A stretch of 64,000 nucleotides of DNA from Woeseiaceae bacterium (GCA_013042375.1 JABDQH010000019.1:1-64000); one strand, 5' to 3'; positions 19,736 to 28,915 are shown, counted from the stretch's first letter. Numbers and translations are program-made. Notes: generated from the sequence alone by a model not told the origin.

Positions 19736-20095
19736 ATGTCGGACAAAAAAGTAGTTAAGCCAGTTGTTCTAGCCGTTGGCGCCGCCCTGGCCGGTTCGTT
19801 CGCGATTGCGGGCACGGTCAACGCGGCGCAGGTCGCCGACTCGGCCGAGAGCCCGTTCCAGTTCACGAACCTCGAGATCGGTTACATGATGGGCGAGGGC
19901 GAAGGCTCCTGCGGCGAAGGATCCTGCGGTGAAGGCGACGACAAGGAAGGCGAAGGCAGCTGCGGCGAAGGTAGCTGCGGCGAAAGCGACGATAGTGAAC
20001 CTGAAGGTTCGTGCGGTGAAGGCTCGTGCGGTGAAGGCGACGACAAGGAAGGCGAAGGCTCCTGCGGCGAAGGCAGCTGCGGCGGATCTGCCTGA
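19736..20095 (+). CDS. HvfA/bufferin-like Cys-repeat precursor protein
   Basis: The 119-residue protein has an HvfA-type leader: a basic start, the signal-like VVLAVGAALAGSFAIAG, then SPFQFTNLEIGYMMGEG. Low-complexity sequence follows with eight Cys at residues 59/64, 76/81, 93/98 and 110/115, so pairs of EGSCGEGSCG recur every 17 residues, separated by acidic GDDKEG or SDDSEP spacers. In HvfA proteins the matching motif is usually EGKCGEGKCG, and its Cys are converted by an MNIO enzyme (HvfB, DUF692) with HvfC into thiooxazole-type groups that bind copper. Here the Lys is Ser throughout and no hvfB or hvfC lies nearby. The product is probably exported. A GGAGA motif precedes the ATG and a strong terminator follows. 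Modification and metal binding are inferred from the family. Confidence 0.82.
   Translation: MSDKKVVKPVVLAVGAALAGSFAIAGTVNAAQVADSAESPFQFTNLEIGYMMGEGEGSCGEGSCGEGDDKEGEGSCGEGSCGESDDSEPEGSCGEGSCGEGDDKEGEGSCGEGSCGGSA
19902..20089 (+). repeat. Four tandem 51-bp coding repeats in the HvfA-like gene
   Basis: The Cys-rich part of the gene is built from a 17-codon unit (EGSCGEGSCG plus a 7-residue acidic spacer) repeated about three and a half times. The units differ at synonymous positions (TCC, AGC and TCG for Ser; GGC and GGT for Gly), so the array is held by selection on the protein rather than being a very recent duplication. Confidence 0.85.
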
Positions 20096-20119
20096 AGAAG
20101 CACCACGGAAGACGGAGAA

Positions 20120-20147
20120 AGCCCACGCACTGCGTGGGCTTTTTTTT
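20120..20147 (+). terminator. Strong intrinsic terminator after the HvfA-like gene
   Basis: AGCCCACGC and GCGTGGGCT form a perfect 9-bp stem around a three-base loop, followed by seven Ts. It lies 24 bases after the stop codon and closes the sigma-DUF3379-precursor unit before tag. Confidence 0.92.
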
Positions 20148-20213
20148 GGCCATGGACGGCCTTATGCCGCGGGCGCATGGACGCGCAGGAGCGGCGTTGC
20201 TAGATTGATTTGC

Positions 20214-20798
20214 ATGACAAATGAGCTGTCACGATGTCGTTGGGCCGAGGGTGCCGGCCCGGAGTATGAGCGTTATCACGACGAGGAGTGGGGCGTCCCC
20301 GTGCACGACGATCGGACGCAGTTCGAGTTCCTCATCCTCGAAGGTGCGCAGGCCGGCCTCAGCTGGTCAACGATCCTCAACAAGCGTGCAGGCTATCGCA
20401 AGGCCTTCGCCGCGTTCGATCCGCAAAAGGTCGCGCGCTTCACGAACAAGCGCGTCGAGAAGCTGCTGCAGGACCCCACGATCGTGCGTAACCGGCTCAA
20501 GGTCGAGTCGGCCGTCACCAATGCGCAGGCGTTTCTCGCCGTGCAGGAAGAGTTCGGAACGTTCAGCGACTACGTCTGGCGCTTCGTCGACGGCAGGCCG
20601 GTACAGAACCGTTTTCGCAGGGATCGCGACGTGCCGGCGACGTCACCTGTGTCCGATACCCTCAGCAAGGACCTGAAAAAGCGCGGCTTCCGGTTCGTCG
20701 GCAGCACCATCGTGTATGCGCACATGCAGGCGACGGGCCTCGTCAACGATCACGTGACCGGCTGTTTCCGGCACGGAGCCTGTGCCGCTCTGGCTTGA
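20214..20798 (+). CDS. tag: DNA-3-methyladenine glycosylase I
   Basis: The 194-residue protein has the Tag signature: RCRWAEGAGPEYERYHDEEWG at the start (Cys and His zinc ligands and the DEEWG motif), LEGAQAGLSWSTILNKR, and near the C-terminus VGSTIVYAHMQATGLVNDH with GCFRH (the remaining zinc ligands). It removes 3-methyladenine from alkylated DNA. The ATG at 20214 begins right at the family N-terminus; longer in-frame readings run back through the terminator and the precursor gene. It is the first gene after the terminator, so it must have its own promoter. Confidence 0.94.
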   Translation: MTNELSRCRWAEGAGPEYERYHDEEWGVPVHDDRTQFEFLILEGAQAGLSWSTILNKRAGYRKAFAAFDPQKVARFTNKRVEKLLQDPTIVRNRLKVESAVTNAQAFLAVQEEFGTFSDYVWRFVDGRPVQNRFRRDRDVPATSPVSDTLSKDLKKRGFRFVGSTIVYAHMQATGLVNDHVTGCFRHGACAALA

Positions 20799-20851
20799 AT
20801 TCGCGCCGCCGACGGCGGAATATCGGTGCTGTCCTCGACAGGAGCACCGTC

Positions 20852-21295
20852 ATGGCAGAAACACTGAATAACAAACCGTCCACGGCGTACTGGATTATCG
20901 GCGGCATCCTGCTGGCCTGGAACCTGGTCGGGCTCATGTTCTACTACCAGCAATCGACGTTGACGATCGACATCATGATGGATGCCGGTCTTACCGATCA
21001 GCAGATAGCCCACATAACGAACACGCCGGCCTGGGCGCACGCGGGCTATGCCTTTGCCGTCAATGCCGGCGTGCTCGGCGCGCTTCTGCTGCTGCTGCGC
21101 AAGGCCTGGGCAATTCCGCTGTTCTACATCTCGCTGGCCGGCGCGCTCGTCCAGGATATCGATGCCTTCGTAATGCGCGACGCGCTCGAAGCCTGGGGAA
21201 CGACGGCAGTGGCATTGCCGCTGATCGTGATCCTTATTTGCGCCTTCGAGATCTGGTACGCGCGCCGCGCGAAAGCGAAAGGCTGGGCCAGCTAG
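20852..21295 (+). CDS. Four-helix membrane protein, function unknown
   Basis: The 147-residue protein has four hydrophobic segments (AYWIIGGILLAWNLVGLMFYY, AWAHAGYAFAVNAGVLGALLLLL, AIPLFYISLAGALVQ, AVALPLIVILICAFEIWY). A polar loop between helices 1 and 2 is probably periplasmic. The layout resembles small DoxX-like or sugar-transporter-like membrane proteins, but I cannot assign a family. AGGAG precedes the ATG. It lies 53 bases downstream of tag and is convergent with the subtilase gene. Confidence 0.65.
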   Translation: MAETLNNKPSTAYWIIGGILLAWNLVGLMFYYQQSTLTIDIMMDAGLTDQQIAHITNTPAWAHAGYAFAVNAGVLGALLLLLRKAWAIPLFYISLAGALVQDIDAFVMRDALEAWGTTAVALPLIVILICAFEIWYARRAKAKGWAS

Positions 21296-21311
21296 GACCC
21301 GTCGACAAGCT

Positions 21312-24300
21312 CTAGTTGCCGATCGTGACGAGCGTCAGGCCGGACAGGCCTTGCGGGGTATTGTGCGAGATACCGCCCAGGTAGATCGTGTTGGACACCA
21401 GACCCTGCCACTCGACGGTCACGGTGCCCGTCGTGCCCGCGCTGACGAACGCGGGCCCGCTTGCGCTCATGTTGCCGCGGTCGTCGGCCTCCCCGAACGC
21501 CCACGCGAGTAGCTGGTAGTTCGAGCCCGGCCCGCCCTGCACCTCGTCGGTTTCGAAGCCATGGACGTGCACGGCGTACAGGCCCTCGGCCGGCCGGAAC
21601 ACGTCGAAGCGCTCCTCCGAAGTCGGCTCGCCGCTCTCGCCGAGCCGCGTGCAGCTCGTGCCGTCGAGGCCACAGTAGTAGACGTACAGATCGAGGTCGT
21701 CGTCACCATCGGTCAGCAGGTCGAACAACGCAAAGCGCGCGTACAGCTGACCCGCCGGGACGCTGATGATGTGCCGCGTGACGCCGTCGATCTCGCGGAA
21801 CGTAAATGTCTTGGTCGGGTCGTTGTCGACGAAGCCGGTGACGATCAGCGGCAGGGCCAGGCCGTGCACCTGCGGCGCATACGCACCCGAGTAGCCGAAT
21901 TCGACCTCGAACGTGTCTGAACCCGTGCCGCCGAACGACGTGATCTCCTCGGGGGCGACGATCGACGTTGGCCTGACGGCGACCGGGGTGTAGACGGCAT
22001 GCTCGTCCGAGCGCCACGTAATCGAACCGAAGCGCCACAGGTCGAGCAAGCCGGAGAGGTAATTGACCGTAACGTCGAAGCTGGCCGATTCGCCCGGCGC
22101 CAGCGAAATGCTGTCCGGCACAACGGCAACGCTGGTCTGCGGCGGTGCCTCGACCTCGACCGTCCACGCGCCCGCCTCGTCGCCGACGTTGGTAACCCGG
22201 CGCGTCAGCGTGTGCGAATTCGCGAGCCGCGGCATCGTGACCGACGGCAGGTTCACGGCACCGGCATCCTCGGCGAACACGGCCGCCTCCATCTCGTCGT
22301 ATTCCGCCGCCGTGATGTCGTAGACGAGGCCCGGCGCCATGGCGTCGTTCGGCACGATGTGCCCCGCACCGAAATCGAAGGCATGCGCATTCGTCAGGCC
22401 CGCCGAGCCGGCCACGTCCTGGCGCGCGGTCGTCATGAGCGCCGACTTGATGGCAGCCGGCGACCAGTCGGGATACGCCTGCCTGAGCAGTGCCGCGACG
22501 CCTGCGACGTGCGGCGTCGACATCGAGGTACCGCTCAGGTAGGCGAAGTTCTCGCCGGGCGTCGCGTAGGCGGTGTCGGGTGAAAACCCGGCGAGGATGT
22601 TGACGCCGGGCGCCGTGACGTCGGGCTTGAGCACGTCCGGTATCGGTGCGGGCCCGCGCCCGGAGAAGCTTGCCATCTGGTCGCCCGTATCGCTCGTGGT
22701 CAGCAGGAAGCCTTTCTCGAGAATGAGCTCGACGACGTTGTCCGCGTCGAACTCGGCGAGAATCAGGTTGGCGTCCGCCTGGCCGATCATCAGCGCAGGG
22801 ATGTCGGACAGCCCGCTTTCGCCGTACATCACGATCGGGTCGCCCGCGATGTTGTAAACGAGCGCCGCCACGGCGCCCGCGTCGGCGGCATGCTTTATCT
22901 TGTCCTCGAAGCTGCAGCCGCCGCGCTGGATGAAGGCGATGACGCCGTTTAGCTCGTCACTGTTGATTGGCGGCTGGCAGGCGTCGTTCTCGGTGCCGGT
23001 GCCGCCGGAGGGCAGGGTTACATCGTCGTCATCGACGAGGACGAGCTGCGCCTCGATCGGGTCGACGTCTTCGAGCGGCGGGGTGAAGTGAGCTTCGCGC
23101 ACGGCATAGCGCCCGGCAAGATCCGTCGGCGCCGTGATCTCCAGCGCCTCCTGGTTCGATTCGCCGTCGCGTGTCGAAGCGGCGACCGTGATGACGGCCG
23201 GACTCCCCGCGGGCGAGCCTATCGTGCCGGTGTTCGGGCCTTCGTTGCCCGCGGCGACGGCCGCCACCACGCCGGCGCGCGCTGCTGCAAGCAGCGCGAG
23301 GTCGTCGGGCGCCGTCGTGCGCGTCAACGAACTGCCGACCGAGTAACTGATCACGTCGACGCCATCGGCGACGGCCGCATCGATGGCATTGGCAAGATCG
23401 GACGTGTTACAGCTCGCGCGCGTGTCGCCCGGCCGTAGCCAGCATGCCTTGTAGGCTGCGACGCGCGCCTTGGGCGCGATGCCTTCGATATCGCCAATCG
23501 TCGTGCCGAATATCGTGGCTTGGGTACGGTTGCCCGCGGCCGTTGTCGCCGTGTGCGTGCCATGGCCGTCGGCGTCGCGCGGCGAACGAATTTCGTCGTC
23601 GTCGATCGGGCCCGTCTCGAGCGCGCCGTCGATGAACCAGCGCGCGCCGATGAGCTTGTTGTTGCAGTCGTCTTCGGTAAAGCGCTCGCCGGATTCGCAC
23701 GCGCCGTTCCAGTTCTCGGGCTCGTCGAACGCGAGCACTCCGGGCGCCTTGCGGTAACGGCGGCACAGCCACCGGCCGAGCAGCGTCGTTTCGCCCCAGC
23801 TGCTGCGGCACATGCGCGGCCTGTCGGCTTCGCGCGTGTCCCTGAGTCCCGGGTGCTCGGGAGTGATGCCGCTGTCGATAATGCCGACGACAATGCCGTC
23901 GCCGTCGAGATCTGCGACGCTGCGCAAGCCCTTTTCCCCGTCGAACAGGCCGAGGAACACCGGGCTGTGACGCGTCGCGAGCGGCCGCACTTCGTCCTCC
24001 CAGACTTCGCGCACTTCGGGCAGGTGCTGCAGTTTCTGGGCCTGCGCGGGCGTCATGCGCGCCGCGAAGCCGTTGAGCCCGTAACGGTAGCTGTAGATGT
24101 GTTTCACGCCGGCGCCCGCCCGCGCCAGGACGCGTTCCTGCTCGTCGCCGAGCCGCGCTGCGTACGCGACGGTTTCGGGCTGGTTTTTGTCGAACTTGAT
24201 GCGCGGCGTCGCCTGGCGTTCGGCGACCGATGGGGAACGCAAAGCGACGATATAGACTTTCGTCCGCGACGGGTCCTCCGCTCCGGCCAGGCTGACCTGC

Positions 24301-24392
24301 ATATCGGGCAACTCGCGCAAGGACGGTTCGGCATGGACGCCGGCGGCCAGCGTCAGCAGGATGCACAGCGACAGAATCCGCAATGAGGTCAT
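21312..24392 (-). CDS. Secreted S8 subtilisin-like protease with PA insert
   Basis: This 1026-residue protein starts with a signal peptide (MTSLRILSLCILLTLAAGVH). A propeptide inhibitor-like domain follows (YIVALRSPS to the LNGFAARMTPAQAQKL segment). The S8 catalytic domain has Asp173 in GIIDSGI, His277 in DGHGTHTA and Ser623 in LSGTSMSTPHVAG. A PA domain lies between His and Ser (about residues 430-560, with CSFEDKIKHAADAGAVAALV). The C-terminal 350 residues look like a fibronectin III-like domain and a PPC-type beta domain. The layout recalls plant-type subtilases and suits a nutritional exoprotease. It is the last gene of the leftward run, 4 bases after the peroxidase-like gene. Confidence 0.92.
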   Translation of the reverse strand: MTSLRILSLCILLTLAAGVHAEPSLRELPDMQVSLAGAEDPSRTKVYIVALRSPSVAERQATPRIKFDKNQPETVAYAARLGDEQERVLARAGAGVKHIYSYRYGLNGFAARMTPAQAQKLQHLPEVREVWEDEVRPLATRHSPVFLGLFDGEKGLRSVADLDGDGIVVGIIDSGITPEHPGLRDTREADRPRMCRSSWGETTLLGRWLCRRYRKAPGVLAFDEPENWNGACESGERFTEDDCNNKLIGARWFIDGALETGPIDDDEIRSPRDADGHGTHTATTAAGNRTQATIFGTTIGDIEGIAPKARVAAYKACWLRPGDTRASCNTSDLANAIDAAVADGVDVISYSVGSSLTRTTAPDDLALLAAARAGVVAAVAAGNEGPNTGTIGSPAGSPAVITVAASTRDGESNQEALEITAPTDLAGRYAVREAHFTPPLEDVDPIEAQLVLVDDDDVTLPSGGTGTENDACQPPINSDELNGVIAFIQRGGCSFEDKIKHAADAGAVAALVYNIAGDPIVMYGESGLSDIPALMIGQADANLILAEFDADNVVELILEKGFLLTTSDTGDQMASFSGRGPAPIPDVLKPDVTAPGVNILAGFSPDTAYATPGENFAYLSGTSMSTPHVAGVAALLRQAYPDWSPAAIKSALMTTARQDVAGSAGLTNAHAFDFGAGHIVPNDAMAPGLVYDITAAEYDEMEAAVFAEDAGAVNLPSVTMPRLANSHTLTRRVTNVGDEAGAWTVEVEAPPQTSVAVVPDSISLAPGESASFDVTVNYLSGLLDLWRFGSITWRSDEHAVYTPVAVRPTSIVAPEEITSFGGTGSDTFEVEFGYSGAYAPQVHGLALPLIVTGFVDNDPTKTFTFREIDGVTRHIISVPAGQLYARFALFDLLTDGDDDLDLYVYYCGLDGTSCTRLGESGEPTSEERFDVFRPAEGLYAVHVHGFETDEVQGGPGSNYQLLAWAFGEADDRGNMSASGPAFVSAGTTGTVTVEWQGLVSNTIYLGGISHNTPQGLSGLTLVTIGN

Positions 24393-24396
24393 GGCG

Positions 24397-24957
24397 TCAG
24401 TCGTTGAGGTAGCCGCGCTTTTCGTCTTCGGAAAATTCGACGCCAAGACCGACGGCGATGCGATTAACGAAATTGAAATAACCGACGATCATCGTCAGAT
24501 CGAGGATGTCCTTGTCGGACAGCCCGACAGCGCGCAGTTCACCGAGGTCGCTCTCGGTCATTGCGCCCGGGACACTCGTGAGTTTCTCGGCATGGCGGGC
24601 GATGTTGCTGATGCGTGGTTCCAGGGCCTCGAGTCCGTCCGCGGTCGCGAGCGAGGTGAGGATTTCCTCGTCATCTTCGTAGTTCCGTAACGACTCCAGG
24701 TGGTGATTAACGCAGTACTCGCAGTCGTTAGCGGCAGAGACGACGACGGCGATGGCCTCGCGCTCCATGCGGGTCAGGCCCGAGCGGCCGAACATGAGGG
24801 TCATGTAGAGGTCGAGATGGTCTCCCATCGCCGCCGGATTCAGGCTGTGGACCTTCAGAATGTTAGAGATTTTGCCGCGCGACTTCGTCAGCTCGGCGAA
24901 CATCTCCGCGAGTTCACCCTCGGCCTCTTCGATGTCGATTTCTTCGATCCAGGACAT
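24397..24957 (-). CDS. AhpD-like (carboxymuconolactone decarboxylase fold) peroxidase-related protein
   Basis: The 186-residue protein carries the AhpD-type active-site motif CEYCVNHH around residue 90, preceded by REAIAVVVSAAND. This is the CxxC and downstream His typical of the peroxidase-related branch of the carboxymuconolactone decarboxylase family. Such proteins reduce peroxides or act as thiol relays in the cytoplasm. It follows hemF by 20 bases and precedes the subtilase by four, so it belongs to the topA-tsaC-hemF run. The exact electron donor is unknown. Confidence 0.87.
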   Translation of the reverse strand: MSWIEEIDIEEAEGELAEMFAELTKSRGKISNILKVHSLNPAAMGDHLDLYMTLMFGRSGLTRMEREAIAVVVSAANDCEYCVNHHLESLRNYEDDEEILTSLATADGLEALEPRISNIARHAEKLTSVPGAMTESDLGELRAVGLSDKDILDLTMIVGYFNFVNRIAVGLGVEFSEDEKRGYLND

Positions 24958-24976
24958 GCGCAGAAGTTAACACGAA

Positions 24977-25876
24977 TCATCCCAGCCAGTCTCTCGGTCG
25001 GAGATAGTCCGCATAGAGCTTCTCCTCGGGCGAACCGGGCTCCGGCGACCAGTTGTAGCGCCACTCCACGAGGGGCGGCAACGACATCAGGATCGACTCG
25101 GTGCGGCCATCGGACTGCAGGCCGAAGAGGGTCCCGCGATCGTAGATCAGGTTGAACTCGACGTAACGGCCGCGCCGGTAGAGCTGGAATGCCCGTTGCC
25201 TGTCGCCGTAAGGGTGGCCGGCGCGCTTCCTGACGATCGGCTTGTAGGCTTCGAGGAAGCCGTCGGCCGCGCGCCGCACGAACTCGAAGCTCTTGTCGAA
25301 ACCGGGTTCGTTAAGGTCGTCGAAGAACAGGCCACCGACGCCGCGTGTCTCGCCTCGATGCCTGAGATAGAAATACTCGTCGCACCAGGCCTTGTAACGC
25401 GCATACACGTCCTCGCCGAACGGGTCGCACACGCTTTTGGCGACTTCGTGCCAGTGCACCACGTCCTCACGAAACGGGTAATACGGCGTCAGGTCGAAGC
25501 CGCCGCCGAACCACCACACGGGATTGCGCTCGCCGGCCGTAAAAAAGCGGAAGTTGGCGTGTGTCGTCGGCACATAGGGATTGTGCGGGTGCAATACCAG
25601 CGATATGCCGACGGCCTGGAAGGACTTGCCGGCAAGCTCGGGCCGGTGTTTCGTCGCCGACGGCGGCATCTCCGTGCCGAATACGTGTGAGAAGCCGACA
25701 CCGGCCTTCTCGAAAACGCCACCGTCGGACAGCACACGGCTCTTGCCGCCGCCGCCGCCCGGGCGCTGCCAGTCGTCGGCCGCGAATGTCGCCTTGCCGT
25801 CGAGCGTTTCGAGTTCGGCGCAGATGCGGTTCTGCAGATTGGCGAGGTAGTCGCTGACGTCGTCGATGTTGCTCAT
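24977..25876 (-). CDS. hemF: Oxygen-dependent coproporphyrinogen III oxidase
   Basis: The 299-residue protein is standard HemF length. It shows [63 protein letters not shown], and the terminal [20 protein letters not shown]. It oxidatively decarboxylates coproporphyrinogen III with molecular oxygen, so the host makes heme aerobically. The ATG at 25876 overlaps the tsaC stop by four bases, and upstream in-frame extensions lie inside tsaC. This gene order (tsaC-hemF, with aroE elsewhere) is common in gammaproteobacteria. Confidence 0.96.
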   Translation of the reverse strand: MSNIDDVSDYLANLQNRICAELETLDGKATFAADDWQRPGGGGGKSRVLSDGGVFEKAGVGFSHVFGTEMPPSATKHRPELAGKSFQAVGISLVLHPHNPYVPTTHANFRFFTAGERNPVWWFGGGFDLTPYYPFREDVVHWHEVAKSVCDPFGEDVYARYKAWCDEYFYLRHRGETRGVGGLFFDDLNEPGFDKSFEFVRRAADGFLEAYKPIVRKRAGHPYGDRQRAFQLYRRGRYVEFNLIYDRGTLFGLQSDGRTESILMSLPPLVEWRYNWSPEPGSPEEKLYADYLRPRDWLG

Positions 25877-26424
25877 TTGCTGCGTGGCCTGAGTACCCGT
25901 CCGCTCGCGAAATCCCGGATCTCGGACGGCCCGCTGGCCGGGCCGCAATCGCCGGGAACGATGTAGTCTACAACGTTGCGCATCTGGCGCCGCAGGACGA
26001 AGCGATTGCGCGCAGTCGGCCTGCCGCTCAGGTTGGCGCTGGTCGAGACAAGCGGTGTGTCGGCGGCCTCGCACAGGGCCTTTGCCGTCGGGTTGGTCGT
26101 CAGGCGCACGGCGATCGTCGCATGGCTGCCGCACAAGGCCGGCGTGACTTTCGGCCCGGGCGGCACGATCCAGGTAACGGGGTGGTTTGGGTCCGGGTCC
26201 GGCAGGGAGTTGCCCGCAGGAAGGTCGATCCAGCCTTCGAGCTGGCCGGCGTGTGCGGCGATGAGGATCAGTCCCTTCGCTGCATCACGTTGCTTGGTGT
26301 CGATGACGCGCTGCACCGCCTGGCTGTCGTCGGGGAGGCAGCCGAGTCCGAAAACCCCCTCGGTTGGATATGCGATCACGCCACCGCGCAGCAGGACGTC
26401 AGCGCCCCGTGCGATGGCGTTCAT
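25873..26424 (-). CDS. tsaC: L-threonylcarbamoyladenylate synthase
   Basis: The 183-residue protein is the short TsaC (YrdC) type, lacking the extra Sua5 domain. It has [63 protein letters not shown] and [12 protein letters not shown]. It makes threonylcarbamoyl-AMP for the t6A37 modification of tRNA. The start overlaps the topA stop by four bases. The extension upstream of 26424 in this frame is an acidic reading of the topA Lys-rich tail and was not accepted as coding. Confidence 0.94.
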   Translation of the reverse strand: MNAIARGADVLLRGGVIAYPTEGVFGLGCLPDDSQAVQRVIDTKQRDAAKGLILIAAHAGQLEGWIDLPAGNSLPDPDPNHPVTWIVPPGPKVTPALCGSHATIAVRLTTNPTAKALCEAADTPLVSTSANLSGRPTARNRFVLRRQMRNVVDYIVPGDCGPASGPSEIRDFASGRVLRPRSK

Positions 26425-28859
26425 TTCTTTTTCTTCGCAGTTTTCTTTTTCGCGGTTTTTTTCTTTGCGGTCTTCTTCTTCGACTTTTTCTTGGCTTTCT
26501 TCTTCGTCTTCTTCTTGGTCGCGGTTGTCTTGGCCGCCGCTTTCTTCTTGCCGCGCCGGCCGCGTTCGGGCGCCGCCGCCAGGAGCTCCTTGCACTCCTC
26601 GATGGAAAGCGACTTCGGTTCGCGGTCCTTCGGCACGCGCGCGTTCTTCTTCTTGTCCGTGATATACGGCCCGTAACGGCCGTTCAGTACCTGGATGCCG
26701 TCCTCCTCGAAGTCGAGGATGATGCGGTTCGCGTCGGCAATCTTTTTCTCTTCGATGAGTTCGAGTGCGCGCGGCAGTTCGATCGTGTAGGGATCGTCGT
26801 CACCGCGGATCGACACGTACTTGTCACCGTAGCGCACATAGGGCCCGAAACGGCCGACGCTGGCGGACACGGACAGGCCGTCGGGCGTCTCGCCGAGCTT
26901 GCGAGGTAGTTTGAACAACTCGAGTGCCGTCTCGAGGTCGATCTCGTTCATCTTCTGCCCGGGTCGCAGGCCGGCAAACTTCGGTTTTTCCTCGTCGTCC
27001 TTCGTGCCAATCTGCACGAACGGCCCGTAACGCCCCATGCGCACGGAGACGGGCTTGCCGCTCTTCGGGTCGATGCCGAGTTCGCGTTCCTTGGCGACCT
27101 CGCCGCGTGTGAGGCTCTCTTTCTCCTCGCACAGTTCGTGGAACGGGCCCCAGAAGTTGTCGAGCAGCGGTATCCACTCCTTGTGACCGAGCGAGACCTC
27201 GTCGAGGTCGTCCTCGAGCTTGGCCGTGAAGTCGTAGTCCACGTACTGCGTGAAGTGCTCAGTCAGGAAACCGTTGACGATCCGGCCTATGTCCGTCGGG
27301 ATGAAGCGTTTGCCGTCCATCTCGACGTACTCGCGATTCTTGAGCGTCACGATGATGCTCGCGTAAGTGGACGGGCGCCCGATGCCGTATTCCTCGAGCG
27401 TCTTGACGAGGCTGGCCTCGGTGAAGCGCGGCGGCGGCTCGGTGAAATGCTGCTCGGGCCGCAGTTCGAGCAGTTTGATCGTGTCGCCTTCGGCAGTCTC
27501 GGGCAGCAGGCGATCTCCCTCATCGTCCTTCGTGTCGTCCCGGCCTTCCTGGTACACGGCCATGAAGCCCGGTTCCACGAGGACCGATCCATTGGCGCGC
27601 ATGCGGTGGCCGTCGTCGTTCTGTGTCGCGGCCCCCGGCATCATATCGATAGCCACCGTGTCGAACACGGCCGGCACCATCTGGCAGGCCATCGTGCGCC
27701 GCCAGATCAGTGCGTAGAGTTTGTATTGTTCGTCGTCGAGCGATGCCCTGATGTCGTCGGGATGGCGCGCGACCGAGGTCGGGCGCACGGCTTCGTGTGC
27801 TTCCTGCGCGTTCTTCGACTTGTTCTTGAAGGTGCGCACCGCGTCGGGAACGTTCTGTGCGCCGTAGCGCTCGGTGATGACGTCCCGGATTTCTGCGACG
27901 GCAACGTCGGCCAGCGTGACCGAGTCGGTACGCATGTAGGAAATCAGGCCGACCTGGCCCTCGCCGGGCAGCTCGATACCTTCGTAGAGTTTTTGCGCGA
28001 CACGCATCGTACGCTGCGTGTTGAAGCCGAGCTTGCGCGAGGCTTCCTGCTGCAGCGTCGAAGTCGTGAACGGTGCGGCCGGATTGCGGCGACGCTGCTT
28101 CTTCGTGACGCTGACGGCCGTCAGTTCGCCGCCGGCGGCGGCGAGCAGCGTTTTCTCGACCTCTCGCGCTGCCTGTTCGTTTTCGAAGCTGAACTGTTCG
28201 ACCTTCTCGCCCTTGTACTGCACGAGCCGCGACACGAACGGCTGTTCGCTCTTGCTGACGTCGGCCTCGATGCTCCAGTATTCGCGCGCCTTGAAAGCCT
28301 CGATTTCGAGCTCGCGCTCGACGATCATCCTGAGCGCCGGACTTTGCACACGGCCGGCAGACAGCTTCGGCTGAATCTTTTTCCAGAGCAGCGGCGACAG
28401 GTTGAAGCCGATCAGGTGGTCGAGGGCGCGGCGCGCCTGTTGCGCACCGATGAGGTCGCCGGACAGGTCGCGCGGGTGCGCCACGGCCTCTTGCACGGCC
28501 TGTTTCGTGATCTCGTGGAATACGACGCGGTGCACGTCCTTGTTGTCGAGCGCCTCGCGCTCCCTGAGCAATTCGATCAGGTGCCAGGAAATGGCTTCGC
28601 CTTCCCGGTCGGGGTCGGTCGCGAGGTACAGCGCATCGGCTTTCTTGAGCGCGCGCATGATCGCTTTGACGTGCTTCTCATTGCGCTCGATGATCGCGTA
28701 CTTCATCGCGAAGGCATTGTCCGGGTCGACGGCGCCTTCCTTGGGCACGAGGTCGCGGACATGACCGTAAGAGGCCATGACTTCAAAATCTTTGCCAAGG
28801 TATTTGCTGATCGTCTTCGCCTTGGCGGGCGACTCGACGATAACGAGATTCTTGGACAT
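26421..28859 (-). CDS. topA: DNA topoisomerase I (omega protein)
   Basis: The 812-residue protein starts with the Toprim domain (LVIVESPAKAKTISKYLGKD, LATDPDREGEAISWHL). The type IA core follows, with the active-site Tyr in GLISYMRTDSV and RPSTYASIIVTL. Instead of the E. coli Cys4 zinc fingers, the C-terminus carries several Topo C repeats (VSVRMGRYGPFVQIG, VSASVGRFGPYVRYG, LNGRYGPYITD). It ends in a Lys/Ala/Thr-rich tail of about 45 residues (KKKTAKKKTAKKK). Such basic tails occur in topoisomerases of GC-rich bacteria and probably hold the enzyme on DNA. It relaxes negative supercoils. tsaC overlaps its end. Confidence 0.95.
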   Translation of the reverse strand: MSKNLVIVESPAKAKTISKYLGKDFEVMASYGHVRDLVPKEGAVDPDNAFAMKYAIIERNEKHVKAIMRALKKADALYLATDPDREGEAISWHLIELLREREALDNKDVHRVVFHEITKQAVQEAVAHPRDLSGDLIGAQQARRALDHLIGFNLSPLLWKKIQPKLSAGRVQSPALRMIVERELEIEAFKAREYWSIEADVSKSEQPFVSRLVQYKGEKVEQFSFENEQAAREVEKTLLAAAGGELTAVSVTKKQRRRNPAAPFTTSTLQQEASRKLGFNTQRTMRVAQKLYEGIELPGEGQVGLISYMRTDSVTLADVAVAEIRDVITERYGAQNVPDAVRTFKNKSKNAQEAHEAVRPTSVARHPDDIRASLDDEQYKLYALIWRRTMACQMVPAVFDTVAIDMMPGAATQNDDGHRMRANGSVLVEPGFMAVYQEGRDDTKDDEGDRLLPETAEGDTIKLLELRPEQHFTEPPPRFTEASLVKTLEEYGIGRPSTYASIIVTLKNREYVEMDGKRFIPTDIGRIVNGFLTEHFTQYVDYDFTAKLEDDLDEVSLGHKEWIPLLDNFWGPFHELCEEKESLTRGEVAKERELGIDPKSGKPVSVRMGRYGPFVQIGTKDDEEKPKFAGLRPGQKMNEIDLETALELFKLPRKLGETPDGLSVSASVGRFGPYVRYGDKYVSIRGDDDPYTIELPRALELIEEKKIADANRIILDFEEDGIQVLNGRYGPYITDKKKNARVPKDREPKSLSIEECKELLAAAPERGRRGKKKAAAKTTATKKKTKKKAKKKSKKKTAKKKTAKKKTAKKKK

Positions 28860-28915
28860 CGCGCGGTCTAATTACGTGCTTGACAGCGGCGTGTCAAGAA
28901 ATTCGGGTGCGTGGC

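Noticed and set aside
19902-20089. Possible CRISPR-like spaced repeat
   Set aside because: The 51-bp units are coding, have no unique spacers, vary at third codon positions and lie inside the HvfA-like gene.
19929-20213. Lys/Ala-rich histone-like reading upstream of tag
   Set aside because: It is the +1-shifted reading of the HvfA-like Cys repeats and passes through the terminator. The tag gene starts at 20214 with its normal N-terminus.
26425-26595. Acidic N-terminal extension of tsaC
   Set aside because: The Glu-rich sequence is the shifted reading of the topA AAG-rich tail. TsaC has its family start at 26424.
27138-28871. Plus-strand open frame of 577 codons
   Set aside because: It is the antisense shadow of topA.
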